This document shows, in pieces, positions 12,277 to 26,445 of a DNA stretch of 64,000 nt. A program made the translations under genes and the position numbers. This DNA comes from Thelephora terrestris (lineage: Eukaryota; Basidiomycota; Agaricomycetes; Thelephorales; Thelephoraceae): positions 1,116,001 through 1,180,000 of the forward strand of contig WIUZ02000008.1 of the NCBI GenBank assembly GCA_015956445.1. The letters are read 5' to 3'. The stretch's first letter is position 1. Each line of letters opens with the position of its first letter. The notes beneath the pieces were generated by a model. It was not told where the DNA came from, did no database searches, and saw nothing but the letters and a program-made list of their open reading frames with translations.

Positions 12277-15200
12277 CTGAATCGCAATACGGCGAGGAGT
12301 GCCAGGAGGAACGTGGGGGTGGGAGGAAGAATGAGGAGGTGGACTCGGGGGGAAGGAGGGTTGAGGGCAAACGGACTAATCGAACTGTGTCTGCTAAAAT
12401 ACCCAACCACTTTTTTCTTTGATGTAATGCGAGGAATTTTAACAATTATTTTCTGCAAGGGCGCAAAAATTGAAACTCCGATAAGAAAATTCTAGCTTAT
12501 CCTTCTCGACAGCATACAACTCCAATGGGGATGTCGGCCCGGCTTTCTCTCCCACACGTGGAGGCCCACCCGTTCGCTCGAGATGACTTTTGGTCGGATG
12601 GCCTGGGCGTTCTTCGTCTCGCTAATCCATTCGGGGGAGGGGATCAGACCACGACCGCCCTAACTGCGCCTAAAAAAACAATGACGGCCGTTTTGCCATT
12701 CGGGAGCGTGTTTCGATGATGATAATAAGAGCAAGGCCGCGCCTTTGAGCAATGCCGAGCAAAGCGAGACGGGGAAGACCCCACCTTTCTTCTTCGTATA
12801 CAACAGCTCCGAATGGCTCCAGTACTCGACGCCTGGTTGGAAACGGGGGAAGAAGATTCGATCAACAAGAGGCAAAGAAAACATGATTACCTCTGCCCAA
12901 CGTGCTGGAAGTGTATACGGCTGTCTTCTTGGGCCGCGAGTTTTTAATTAACAGGTTTCCAAGCTCCGCTTATCTTCAAAGGGCAGCGTAGCCGTGGACG
13001 CTGATTGGCACAACCGTCACGAGACGGCCTTGTGGTGATGTGCCACTCGGCAGATCCATCTAGGACGCCGACTGCCGGTGTTGCGATGGAGCACATCGCC
13101 CGAGCCAACACGGCTCCCCTCTTCCATCACGGCAACGCGGGCGAGGAAGGAGGGAAAAAACGAGAGAGGTCGTCGCAAAAATTACCAAGATTACAGTTTG
13201 CATGATTCGCAGCGAGGGATCACAAAGACGTAAAGATTGGACGTTATGAACTCGAACGTTCCTACCCCAGGAAGTTTTCATTATGAGACCCTGGGGAATC
13301 ACCTTTCTTCACTCGGTTACGGACACACACACGCAGTCGCAGCTTGCATCTGTCCGTCCGAGACATCAAACAAAATGATTTCCAATAAGGTTACAACTCG
13401 AGGCGTGCTGAACGCACCTCAACTCCGCCCACCGAATTGTCGGCGAAGGACATCTCGACGTCTTGGTATCAGTTGGACCTTGAAGCAACGTTTGATGCGT
13501 GCGTTCGCGCTATCGAAACCGATGACTGGAACGGGTTCGGGCATACCCTACAAGCCCAGTGATGGTGGCGGTGGCAATGACGCGCTATCACCAAATATGG
13601 CATATCACCTGGCTTGAGGGATCTGCTGGGGGTTCGTCTATCTCCGGTCGAATTTGCTCCCGCGTGTGCGTGGTAGACGCGTTTCGCGAATCAGGAACTG
13701 CGAACGAAGGTACTTCGCCTGAGCTCACCCAATTCTCTTCGTCACAACGCACGTCCTCGTGCAGCGGACTTGCTGTTCTTTTCGGTTTCCGGGTGATCTG
13801 TCTGATGGCTCCCGGGATGCGGAAGCCAGGAGGATGATCGGTCGTGAGAATTTCTTAGTTTTCCTCCCACGTGGCTCCGAATACTTTATCTTACAGTTCC
13901 GATTGGAAAAGAACCGGCAAAACTGTCTTCAGTGTGTACACGCAAGCGATTTTCGACGACCGTGCCCTGCGCTCGCGTTCATTTCCGACTTCATTGGTAT
14001 CCGTGTCTCTTATCCCGCAAGGAGGTGGCTTGTGATGCTTACAAGTCTCATCTCATTAGGTTTACAGCTGAGACGCGATAACGTGTGCTGTAGAGCCCTC
14101 CCACAGTCGTGAGTATGTCGCGTGAGTCTTAAGCTCATCTAACCAATCGTCGTGCTCAATGCGCTTGTGTTGAAAAAGGGGACTTTCGACGCGTATATAT
14201 ACCATCGGCCAATGTGACCTCATTCTACACGTCGGCCCGTGCCGAACAGACGGTACAGTCCTCCGAATGAATGACTCCCTAAGGATAGCCCTGATCGTTA
14301 CCCTCCTTTGGGTCCTCATCACCAAAGGCAACGATAAAATATGCCGTTTGCTCTCTGGTTTCAACTCAACACTTGATTTCCAGGAAGCGCGCAGCCTTCC
14401 GGTTGGACCATACCATCCCGGGAAAGTCAGTAAATCTTCCACTTAACTTTATAGGGTCATGAGGCAGACGCCGTTTCTGGCATATCACCACCCCTTAAGT
14501 GGAACCACGGGATATGAGCAAAACAGAAGTTTACGTCTGTATAGCCCCAACTCTAACCTCATCTACGCCTCGGACTCAACAACCGAGAAGATGAGCTGAA
14601 AATTGCAGCGAAGATTTACGGCATCTTTTCGGTTTGGCTTCACCCTGGTCTGCTGCAGTGCCCAACTTCTGGTGCGCTCATACGTTCACAAGCGGAGGGG
14701 TCGATAACTAATGGCTAGACGTCAAAGACGCCGCGCTACCTCTTCCATCAGAGTCCCATCATATCTGCAAGCCACCGACGGTCGCTTCGCACTCAGAGAC
14801 GGCTATTTCCGATTATGGTCGACACTAGTGCGGTTAGCGTACCAGGAGTGAGTAACCAATGACCCATAACGTGATGGCTAACCAAGGACGAATCGACGCC
14901 CGTTTGATTGTAATTGGGTCACCCGCGGGCTCTTACGAGGGTCTCTACATGGCCAGAGCGATATGTTATGGAAGTCATGAGGGTATGACGCAATCCATTC
15001 ATACATCATTCTTTGAGCCAGACCTCGTTGACCAGACCTTCAACTTCATCATTGCACCTATTTCTATGGGTCTGCTCTGGATCCCCTCGATATCGCGTAG
15101 TTATCTCTTCCCCGCGATACGGTGTGGCGTCGGATTCATTGTCGACGGCGGCCTTCTTCTCTAGTCTCGATCACGTTTCCCCAGACGGGCCCCGAACTCG

Positions 15201-18200
15201 GTTACTTCCACTCGTTACGGCAGACAAGGAAATTTCAGTTCAAGGCGAGTTATGTGTGTCCGCCTTCGGCAAAGATATGTCAGGGTATGTCGGTTATAAC
15301 ATAATTAAATGCAGCGTTTATTCTTAGTCATCCCTGCGCCGCGTGTTCGGTCCCGACGCGCCTCTTCAGAAATAACCTGGGAGACACTGCGCAACCTGTA
15401 CGTTGACATTGAGGGTCACGTCCCTTGGCGAGGCCGATTTCGCCGTTCCGTTGAATTATTGCGGTGATATAAACTTACGTGAGTCGTGAATGGTAATACA
15501 GGAACTAGAAGCTTCCCGACGGCGACTTGTCCTGTAGGGCATAGAAGAAGCGCTGGATCTGATGATGACCGCTACCTTTTCACCAGTAGTTCATTTTTGG
15601 TATTCATTGCCGCTGTACGTTTATGAGGGGCTAATGAATTCTGTGGGGTAATCGGGATTACATTTGGTGAGCATCGCAGTCCATGCCATCACTGTCGCCG
15701 CCTCGACCGTCACAGGGGAGGGACACATCACCGTGAAGGGCAAAAGGTGTGCAGAGCGATTCGGTGACTTGTGGAAGGAGTACGTGATTCATTTCGAAAT
15801 CTAGACGTTGAAGTGGAATGCTCGTAAGAGAGTGAAGGGGGGTCCCAACGTTCCTGCGAGCCGACGGTCCAACCAATTCTGCGCCACCCGGCGTCCTCAG
15901 ATATCATTCTCTGACTCCTCCGGGTTTTTGTACACGCGCACCAAGTAGAGATAGCGTTGCATGATCCAGCGAACAGCCCCGTGCGGTACCGAAGTGTCTG
16001 AGGGTGGATCGGTGAGCTTGGAAGAACGGTGGGGTCACCTTGGCTCCGTTCTCCGACCGCACGATCTAGCCATAGGGCGCCGACATGATTAATCCTTATG
16101 TTCCTATTTTATAGCGCCCCTGTTCTGGGTGGAATGTATAGCCCGATCATGATCAAGGGAAGGGGCAAAGGGATGGATCAGGCAACGCCGTTAATTGTTG
16201 ATCTCAAACCTGACCTTTCCCCTTCAGGATACTTGGGCACTATGTGCCCACGGCGTTACTTCTTCCCTCTGTCGTTTCTTGGCTCCCTGAAGGGGTGCGG
16301 GACCGGACCAGCGTCTCCATGTGCCGGCTCACCCCCCGAGTTTCGAGACCAAAAAAAACTCATTTTGTACGTGTAACACCGACGCATTCGCGCCCTCTGC
16401 ACGTCCAGCTTTACTCGCCCAACTATTTGGGGCTCACGACGGGAAATTTCTGGGGTTCTCATTCTGTGTTCGGAATACATGCGAACCTTACACCCCTACT
16501 CCTCGCGCCCTTTCCACCAGGCTTCTGCGCTTTTGATACGCAGCCCCTGAACCGCGAGGCGCTTACCTGAGGAACCCTCAGCGTTGCAGGCGACACACCC
16601 GTCAGCCCTGGAACAGGGTCTCAAGGTGTATAATGATCCCAAGGACACATGAAATTACTCCCGCTTGCGGACCGCCCAAAACTCATGTGGAATGTTTGTT
16701 TCATGAGAGCTTGTCGGATTTTCAGTGTTCCAGGTGCTGATGGCTTAGTCGGTAAGCGAGTCTTTCGATGCTAGTGATACTTGGATACCGCGGCATTTCT
16801 CTGAACCCCTGCTTCGTGGTTCTGAGGGCCAAAGATTCGTGGGCATTTTTTCGGTCCGCTTGTGTTTACCGCTGATCACTCCTGCCAATCTCCCGTAACC
16901 CTACTATCCAGTCTGAAGGCTAGCGGTTCGTGCCTTCTCATGATCGAGACTGGTGGGATGGATTAGCGAGAAGAAAACTCGGGAGTACCCGTGGGACGAG
17001 AGGCAGGTTTTCCCACACTTCTTCACGTCAATGATACCGTCGGGAGGACGAGGGAGGGGTGGTTAATCTAGCCAACAATATCGGTTCGCGCCTCTCGACC
17101 TGGGTACACAGTATGACGAAGGTCTGGACTTTCTCGGGATTTCAAGAGATACCCGAGGCGGCGGCCGCCATTGTGGGTCCACAACCACCTTTATCGAGGT
17201 TGCGTGGGATCCGCGTTCCGACAGAGTCAGCAAGTCGATCCAGAGACCTCTCTGGGAAGGGGACGTCACCTGTGGCACAAATAGCCTCGGAGTCTATCAA
17301 GTGGTGGCAATGATTCCACAATGAATCCAACGATCTGCGGTGGAGACGTTGAGGAAACCGATGACTGAAGCTGAGGTGTCAAGTTGACTGTTTGTGCTTT
17401 TGGTGGTGATCTGCGGCGGATCGGATGAGGAAGTATCGGCGAGGTGAGTTTAGAGATATCAAGGATAGGATCCCGGCCCTTCGCTAATTCCTTGATCTTC
17501 AGACTTGGGAGATCATTAACATTAATTGACGATGTAGGGTCCTCCAAGGAAACGGCGTTCCCTTGAGAACAAAGTGTTTCTTATCTTAACGCCCAGTAAG
17601 TCAGTTGCTACGCCCGCATCAAGGCTGGTGTACTGACCTATTGATGTCATAGTATCCTCGTGAGCAGATGACAGTCGTTCAAAAGCCCAATGGATCTACA
17701 AACCCAACTTCGGAATTTGGAATCAGGCTATCTTGCTTGGCGCTGAACTTGTCGTGTGACCTCAGCTTCCCAGCAGGTCCATTTCGTCGATCTTCGAATA
17801 AGGTTTTCGATCTGTGATAGGGTTGTGAGAGCATTTACAAAATGTCTCAGTCTCACTGACACGCCCCACTCAGGACCGGAGGCCCGTTTTCCTCATATGT
17901 CCACGGATTCTTCGCCCAACAAAGATCCACTGAGCGCCGATGGTTAGGAAGGTGCGAGAACCTATTAATTAACCAATTGTAGGTCGCTGGGTCTCCACGC
18001 CGGTGCTACATGTACGTGAGTTGGAATGCGCTGGCATCTCGTAGTACTACGCCACGACTGCGCACTGAAAGATTCGTCAATCCATCGTCTTTGATGGGGA
18101 ATGTTCTTGCTTGCAGATATATTGCGCGAGTTACGTTCGGGTTCCGTTCGGGTGGCGTGTAACGGACTCATGGTGAGCAATCGGTGACAATCGATGCCTG

Positions 18201-21200
18201 TTTTACGAACACCCGGACCGGGTTGACCACCCTAGCGCTCGGCGTCGGTACCGCGGTCGCTTGTCAGCCCGCTGTCAACGCTAAAGGCTAGCGTCAACGT
18301 ATGTAACCCGTACAAACGTGTATGTAACCCCTTCTTCCTCCAAATGCCTGGACAGCTGATCAAGAACACGCGCTCTTCGGATAGTAGGGCAACTGCCGAT
18401 CCGTTGCCTCACCTATACCGCTCACAACTTGTATCAGGTACCGTTGCACTTTACACGTTCATATGGAAGGTTCTCGTTGCAACCCTACCGGATATGGCCA
18501 TCCGGGATGTACTATAAAGTCCCGGCAGGCGCCTCGACCTCAGTTGCTACTTACCTCTTCCCTACTACGCGGATTTTGTGTAACGAGGGGCGAAACGAGG
18601 GGCAAGTCACACTCCCGACGGATTCCTTGGTTCACGGTGTTCCTTCACGACTTCACACGGGACGGGTCGTTGGCCCCTCGGGTCAGAGGGTTTCGAAGCA
18701 TTCAGGGTTCTCGTCTGCTCCCAGGCGATGAAGCGGATCGCAACGACGAAGAGACCTGGGACGACTCGTTTGGATGCGCTCCGATGGGGATCGAACCACC
18801 CTTCCAGAACACATCTGTTGCCCCGCGATGGATTTTCGCCGCGAGGTCGTGCAGGGTCGTGCTCTGGAAGAGATCGAATCACCCTAGCATCGCCTTGTAT
18901 GATGCCCATTGGGCAATGGAGTTGGTACCAAAAAAGGTTGGTGAGGCTCATCCCGACCGTTATTCTCATCCCCCGAGATTGGCTGACGAATCCCCTCGGT
19001 ATTGAGATACAGCTGGAGGTCCAGGGTATCCACATCATCTGGACGTGGCTCATGGGTAAAGGGTTGCGCCATCAGCCAAAACTGACTTTGGATCATATTC
19101 CTTAGTTCAGAATGACGACTCAGCACTAATCGTTCACCGTTGTGCTCAGCAGGTCTTTGACAGTGACCCGTGAAGTTACCGGAGCGCGACCAACGTGCGC
19201 CCGACGTATTTTGATTCCGCAAGGACATCCGGGGGGCGGGTTTAGAGGTTAAAAATACCCGGGGCTGCTTCCGTTTGTCTGTTATTGGCTCTACTTAATA
19301 TTCCTCCCTTTGTTTTTATGTTCAAAAAACAGGTGCAAATGTTAAGCGTCATGATAGGATCGACAGTTTGTGGGCGACGGATAACCTCAGAATCTCGCTA
19401 CCATAATACCAAAAGCAGCCATGAATCTAGCCACTGCACGCCGGGGCTTGGTGTCACTGTCATCGGAACTAAGCCTAGAAGCAGAGGATCACAAGGAGAG
19501 CCGATTTTACGATACGCTTCAACCCGGATTTATTGAAGTGGGCCTTAGCCGTCCGTGCACCAATTCGTCTCTGAGGCCTTTAACGAGAGCCGTGCCCTCG
19601 CGAAGCTCACTTGCCAAAGGTTGGGGTTGGCAAGCCGACTACCCACCTTGGGCAGGAGCTTAGTCGGCGTGGTACCGGGTCAAGGCCTGAGATCGTTCTA
19701 TTTTACCACTTCTGCGATCATGGCTCGTGGCGGCCTAGGATCGGCGCCAGTGTTCAGACCTACAAGGATGTCGCACGTATCTGAGTCATTGGCGTCTTTC
19801 GCAGCGATTTCATAAATATCCTACCCTATAGCAACTGGCCATCGGACAATCGCTAAGACCGATCGTCAAAATGAAGTAGCACCCCCTTCAAGGGTCGGGA
19901 AGGTGCGGGCCTTCTGCGCATGTTTGTGGTGGATGCCATGACAGTTTTGTTCAGGCAACACAACAAGCACGCCAGGAGAAGGACCTTTCCCACAGGGATT
20001 GTGCCCGAAAAATTAACGGGAAGACCTCCGTATTGCAGGTTTATAAATTCGGAAAGGCCATTCAAAATATCCGGATCCTAACCAGACTGAGCTTGTCTTG
20101 GGTATAAAGCTCTAGGGTTCATTGGTGTTACTTGGTTTGTATCGCGCGATCTACCGCCATTTGCTACGTTCTCGTATTGGAAGTAATTAAAAGGATCAAC
20201 GAAGTTGCATACTTACATTCCTTCACGTGGAGAACTAAAGTACTCGCCACGGTAGGCTATGATAGTGGCGCTCATCGGGAAGTGTTATGGAGGACGCTGG
20301 TGTGAGAGCCACATCGATGACTAGAAACAAGGGTAGCGGTTGTGAGCGAACGGACCCCGCCAAAGGACAGTCTCACAGCACTGAAGCAGCCAGTTTTTCT
20401 GCCGGGGTATCACGTATGAACAGGAGTCAAACTAGAAAAGGCTGGGGGCATGACCATCAGCATCAGGAAAGAGGACTAGGTATTTTGGGTTACAGCTTCC
20501 GTAGCCCAGCACGTTTAAGCCTCGCGATTGGGGTGAGGGGACGCTTGAGACACATGGGTTGTGATGGAAGGCAGCTAATCTAAGCGATAGGGAGGCACCT
20601 GGAGGCACTCTCCAAATGATGGCCTGACGAGATTCAGCGGCGACGGACGGACTGCTGACGCAGCGAGAATTGGACAGGGGTCTAGGGAAAGGGACCCTGA
20701 GATGTAATGCACCACAACATTTTCGCTGGAAAGGGAGTGTGCACAATAGATCAGGCCGTGAGGATCCTGAAAATTTTCGGCACCGGTTGGATGCCGTTCA
20801 CATCGTATGAGAGACGCAGAGGAAAAGATTGGGGTGAGGACGGGGACAGACCGTCAAGAGAGAGGCCGGTAGATTCCGAGCTCATGCCTTCGCCTTTCGC
20901 GCAGTCCAAGTTTAGAGGTTTGAGCGAGGCAAACCGTGTGTTTCAGGAGACGCTACCGAAGTCATGATGAGAGAACAGCAGTCTCGCGAAGCGCATAAGC
21001 CGCGCACTTGCGAGGAGATTTTGCCCCTTAAAACCTGGCAAAAGATAATAGCATTAGGCTCAAGGATACCCCTCCCGTGTCCTCGCCGTCCTCACGGTTC
21101 ACAACAGCCTGCACCAGGGCCGGTCCCACGTCCATGCACCACTCCGGCGTGCTTTCCATCACACTCGGCGCGAGATTTTCACCCCAAATATGGCTTCCTC

Positions 21201-22146
21201 ACCCTCGAATCCTTTTGAGTCCACGGGCTGATCCGTTGATTGAAACCCTCCGCCACCTCCTTGACTGCCCTTACTGTAACCACACACGAAAGCGAGTAAT
21301 TTCTCGCGCAACTGGCCGGCTTTTGACGTCTACCGAAATAGGTGAAACGGTAGAATTTTGAGACGCCGGTCAATCCACGACATCGAAAGTGTTGAATTTT
21401 GTCAGCCATGTGCAGACTTGTACGCATGGAGGCGGGAAGGAGGGCATGTTGCAAATTATTCGAAGGGAGGCGACAAAGCTCGCACGTCATTTGGACGTAA
21501 GCAGGACAAGCCGCTAGTCTGCAGCTCGGACTGGATGTACAGTTGGGGTGAACTTGTCGAATGCTCCGCCTGGATGCGTAGGGAGTTGGTAGAGGCTCCG
21601 GAGGCGGGTGAGGGTGAGAACACCGCGGTGGCAAGTGATGATTTTGCAGTCTCATGCTGGGTAAGCACGGTGACTGGTGGCAGAAAGTCTGTGGGAGGGG
21701 GAGTGATGTGACAAGGATGTGGGATAGGTAGAGTGTGGGATCGCGAGCTCGCGAATGGCTGACACCTGCGTGGACGTACGTATATCTGGAAATCACTGTG
21801 ACTAAGCTCCTCCTTTGCAATTCTGCAGGGTGGGGTTCTATCCGACCCTGAGGTACAGGTTTTTCTACGCTTGAGTGGCTAGAAAAACATGATATGAGAT
21901 GCAGGGCGCCAAGACATCCCGCCCTTAGTCGTTGCCGATCCCAACTCAACCCGGTGCGCCCAGGGGTATGCGAGGTCGAGTGAATACAATCGTTCCGACG
22001 TTGGGGCACGGGGGAGCTCAAGGAGTCCTATATCGTGTGTTCATGGTGCGTACTAGCAGACGCGAAATTACAATTCCCGCGGTGCTAGAAAGGCCGCTTC
22101 CTTCCTATTTTGTAACCTCCCTCCGATCCTTTTTTTTGACGCGACG
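12277..22146. other. gene-poor block upstream of GATA factor and TFIIIC gene
   Basis: The block contains the upstream regions of two divergently transcribed genes and no gene I can support. Open frames are short and lack family motifs. Only the stretch at about 21050-21720 (-) has frames with somewhat protein-like composition, and no splice model tied them together. No tRNA, rRNA or transposon ends were recognised. Confidence 0.55.
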
Positions 22147-25100
22147 ATGGACTCAGGCGAGCTTGGTGTGTTGCGTTGAACTCTAACGCGAACAACTGTC
22201 TAACTGCTAAAAGACTACATTGACGAAGATGAGCCTATCGCTGGTCCCAGCGGTTTGCGACATGAATCTGCGGAGTCTGACGGAGCTTCGGAGTCAGAAC
22301 AGGAATCTCCATCGGACTCAGACGAAGGATCCGAGTGCAATGAGAGCGAAGAGGAGCAAGAGCAAACTCAACTGCAACCCGCGGAGAATGAGATTGAAGG
22401 GGATTTCGAGTGCGTTTGGTTCCCATGTTAATTTGATCAGCTCTAAACGCACACCGATGCTGCCTCATATAGCCGCCTCATTGATTCGATTAGGAAATCT
22501 GATGGTCAGCAGGGAGCCGGAGTGCTCAGTCAGGCTTGGGATCTCAGCGTGAACGACGAAGATGATTGGCGAGACGAGCTGAGGGAAGCGTCGGGAGTTG
22601 GTCGAAGGAAGAAGAAAACCGTCTGCACCCTTTCGTTACTTCACCTTGGTAACTTGAAGTACTAACATTGCTACTCAGCGAAAACGGACTGCTGGCCCGG
22701 TGCTCTCACACCAAGTAAAAGGCATGGTTGGCGAAGGAAATCAAGCGTACGTCGACGGGAGAGTTCAGGACGCCACTCGTATCATGCAAGAGGTCATTCG
22801 AATCGAACCGAAAGCTATTTCCGCCTGGGCTGTTTTGGCGAACTGTCAAGCCGATATGGGTCTCCACGACAAAGCACTCCAGTTACGCATAATGGCGGCT
22901 CATTTGAAACACGACCCCGAGTGGTGGTACGAACTCGCTCAGCAATCAAGGTAAGATTTATCCCCTCTCATCTTTGTCAAGGAGTACTGACGATCCGCCT
23001 TCATAAGGGATATGGGTTTCAGCAAGCAAGCTCTCTATTGTTATAGCAAAGCCTATGGTCTTGACCCAACCAACGTTGATGCGCTGTGGGATCGCGCGAT
23101 CCTTGCGAAAGAGATGGGGCAGATAAACACCGTACGCGTTGCACTATCCATTCAATCTCATCTCACTCAGGCAATGGGTTACAGGCGAGAATTGCGCTCA
23201 GCGCGATTTTGAAGCAGATTCCGCATGACTTGAACGTGCTCGAAGAGCTCCGGCCTATCCTAATCGAAGGAAACAAGATCGACGTCTGTGCCTCGCTCCA
23301 CCAGGACGCTTTCGAACACTATCAAAAACTCTACCCCACTGGAGCTGGGGTCGATCCGGAGACGGCCCGAGATATCCCCGGAGGAGGGTTCGACCTCATG
23401 CACATTCTTGTCCTAGCGGATTCGTACAATACCATCAAGAAGTATCATAACGCGGTCACGACCATCAGGCGAGGGAGCAGGTGGCTACAAGGAAGAGGTT
23501 CCCAGTCATATTGGGACGCCTGTGAGGATGACCGAGAGTTTGATATCATGGGAAGTGCGGTGATCAGGTCTGGAACCGTCGCACCAGGGATGTACGAACT
23601 CGATACGAACGCAAGGCACCGGCTGGCTGTCTCACGGATAAAGATGGGAGATATCGAGGAAGGACAGGTTCGGCATTTTTGTTCATATCTCCATCCATTA
23701 CTCATTACCACATCAGATGCACGCGAGCGTAATTTTGGCGCAAGATATACGGGAATACGCACCGTTGTTTTCTGAGATCGCGGACGCATACTACGACCAG
23801 AGGATGTACACCGCAGCTGTCGCCATTTATGAAGATCTTGGCCAGGATCCCTCTGTAAGCATGCTGATCCTCACTTCCAGGGTCCACTCACTTATCACCT
23901 GAACAGACGAGTAGTATCTATGTTCTGGAGCGAGCTGCAGCTTGTCGTAGGATGAACGGCGACCTTGAGAATTCAGCAGCAATTTACGAACAAGGTTCCG
24001 TGCTCATGTTCATATATATCACTTCGCATGCTGATAACTTGGGCAGTAATTGCCGCAGACCCTGACAACGACGATGCTAAGCGGGGTTTGGCAGAAGTAT
24101 ATGAGATACTCGGGGAGACGAGGAAGGCGCTGAATCTTGTGAATCAATGTGGGTGGTAATCAGTTCGTTCCGCTAAATGGATTTTTTCTCACTCTCCGAA
24201 TAGTGATCGATGCACGCGGAAAACGCAATGCAAGACACAACAAGCAGGACACGGTAGTCAGCCACTCGAGCGTGCAAGGGGTATCATTGTTCGAAGAAAC
24301 TCCATCCTCGAGGCCGAACAGAGGGAACAAGTCTTCAAAGTCCTCCCGCCCCGTTACCCGCGAGCTGGAAGTCGAGAAGGAGAGGGATGTTCTGAAAGGG
24401 TATCAGCGGTTGAAGGAACTCACGCCAGCAATGAAGGCCGGAAACGAAGTCGCCGTCAAGGAATGGCTGTTGGAGGCGGAGAAACTTATTGAGACCTTTC
24501 GTGAGACGCGTCGCCTTTTCTTATCGACAAGGGTAAGCGACGTTCCGTTTGAATCGGAGTCGTCGTCCTCACGCGGGATAAGTCTGTTGGGTTTCAAGGA
24601 ATGTTCAAAACTAAACGCAATACAGAAGAAAATGAGGACGATATGGCATCGCGGTTACAGATTGAGATGGGTAAGTCTTCGAGCACAAATCAGGTTTTTT
24701 TATAAATGTGGTTCCAGATCGCGAGAAGGGGACTAGTAGCAAGAGGTCCCAGAATCTTGTCGATGTCTTCCGCGGTGTCTCGTTTGACGACTGGTTGCAG
24801 TTAACGATGGAGGTGATCGTCCCGTTTTTGAACCTTTTCTTAGCCTCGCCTCATCTGACTTCGGGTTTCAGTACTCTTTTTTGTTGATTCGTCGTGATCA
24901 ACACTGTCTGGCGGACGAAATTCTGCGACACATGTTATTCTCGAACGCGTATCAGAATCAACGTGCTCAAGACACCCTTCGGTTTGCCTTGATTGGTGAG
25001 TATATGATTCTAATTTGGTCTACAGTTCAATTACTCACCCCCTCGAACAGCTTGCGCCATTCATGCACGGGACTACAGAGCGGTGGTTGAGCAAGGCCGA

Positions 25101-26083
25101 AAGGTCATCTTCACCTACCAGTTCAACAATGAGCCTATCCGAATACTCCTTGCCTCCCTGGCAAGCGGCCATCGTCAGCTCGACGCCTTCGTCGCGTCCG
25201 CATTCCAAAAAGCGATGCTCCGTGAAGTCCGATTCTCCGATCTGGCGTTCAATCACCCGGAACAGATCAGGTGGAACTCGTCGAAGCGCAGGTTCTTCAA
25301 CGCTACTGTGGCTCCGAAGAGTGAATACGATGATGAAGGGGAAGGCGAAGATGACGTTGGCGCTGATCCGAACCAGATGCAGGTCGATGCTCCCAGTTTA
25401 CCGAAGAAACTGAATCCACTCCTCGTGACGATGTACGGACAAAGCTGTACGAGTTATCAAAGCTCGATATGTAAGTTTCGTGGAGGCGAGACATCCGTGA
25501 TTTCGCTAACAGGGAACGCAGATTACCTGTTACAGGCGTACGAGAGTTGCCCTGAGGATCCTGTGACTTGTATGTCCTTGGCGATTGCTTCACTAGCTCG
25601 TGCGATGCAGAGGCAGGCAGACAACCGACACCACATGATTGCGCAGGTATAGTCCGTTCGTAGCTTGCGCAAGCTTGAGTCTGAACTTCTGCCAGGGTCT
25701 GGCATTCATGTCACAATACAGGAAGTTCCGTAGTCAGGACCCGGATGGCGCTCAAGAGGTGGAGTATAACTTTGGGCGGCTGTTCCATCAGATTGGTAAG
25801 ACTTTCTGGTTCTCTGGCGAGGCGGTAGACTGACAACCGGAAGGTCTGTTCTCACATGCTGCGCGTCACTACGAGAAGGCGCTGGAAATTGCGGAGAAAC
25901 GGACCGGAGATACTTTCAAGGTACATCATTGCGACGAGGCTGGGTTAGCAAAAAACAAACTAACACACTGTACAGGGGGGTGGGGTTGAAAAGGAAGCCG
26001 CGTACAATTTATCTATGATTTATGTTACTACAGGCGCGAACGCATTAGCACAGAGCCTGTACCGGCGGTGGCTTTCAATCTGA
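22147..26083 (+). CDS. TFIIIC TPR subunit (Tfc4/tau131, GTF3C3-like)
   Basis: General transcription factor subunit that recruits TFIIIB to tRNA and 5S genes for RNA polymerase III. Eighteen exons join in phase to 995 residues. The first are 22147-22165, 22214-22409, 22473-22620, 22679-22950 and 23008-23131; the last is 25976-26083. An acidic N terminus (MDSGELDYIDEDEP, then Ser/Glu-rich) precedes a first TPR array starting near VKGMVGEGNQAYVDGR, with typical blocks such as AVLANCQADMG and SKAYGLDPTNVDALWDRA. A lysine/arginine-rich linker and a second TPR array follow, ending in the conserved tail KEAAYNLSMIYV...LYRRWLSI. Phase requires the donor GTGAGA at 24501 rather than the in-frame GTAAGC at 24533. 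The second would shift the frame of the next exon. A tRNA gene begins 54 bp after the stop codon. Confidence 0.92.
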
Positions 26084-26137
26084 AGCGTCCACTCTTCGCG
26101 TAACGTCTATGGCGGATCTGCTGAGCGATCCTTGAAG

Positions 26138-26209
26138 TCGGATATGGTGTAACGGCTAACATTGCCGCCTCTCACGCGGCAGCTCGGGGTTCGACTCCCC
26201 GTATCCGAG
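26138..26209 (+). tRNA. tRNA-Glu (CUC)
   Basis: 72 nt, intronless. The acceptor stem pairs TCGGATA (26138-26144) with TATCCGA (26202-26208), leaving discriminator G. The A box is TGGTGTAACGG. The anticodon stem GCCGC/GCGGC closes the loop CTCTCAC, so the anticodon is CTC. The T arm is CGGGG-TTCGACT-CCCCG and contains the B box. Confidence 0.96.
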
Positions 26210-26218
26210 TTTCTTTTT
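26210..26218 (+). terminator. RNA polymerase III T-run terminator
   Basis: TTTCTTTTT follows directly on the tRNA discriminator base. The T5 run at 26214-26218 is sufficient as a fungal Pol III terminator. Confidence 0.85.
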
Positions 26219-26445
26219 GCCCGTCATTTATTTGAGGTTCTCATCAAGCCCATCATGATGAATACACGTATGTACCGACCACACTGTCCCGGGAACCTTT
26301 TATCGCTGTCGTAGTAGTCGAGGAGGGGTTTGCGCTTACGAGATAATCATGTCGATCAATACTCATCACCCCTGACGTCACTCCCACTACTCTCCCCACA
26401 CTCAATCACTGCCACAGCCAGCTCCGCTCGGACGCCCAAGGAGGG

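Noticed and set aside
21179-22021. 280-codon minus-strand frame upstream of TFIIIC
   Set aside because: It is Ser/His/Pro/Arg-rich, has no domain, and overlaps the TFIIIC promoter. Only short parts look protein-like and they lie in other frames.
24501-24540. Donor GTAAGC at 24533 in the TFIIIC gene
   Set aside because: Using it puts the next exon out of frame. The donor at 24501 gives a total CDS divisible by three and keeps the acidic linker frame.
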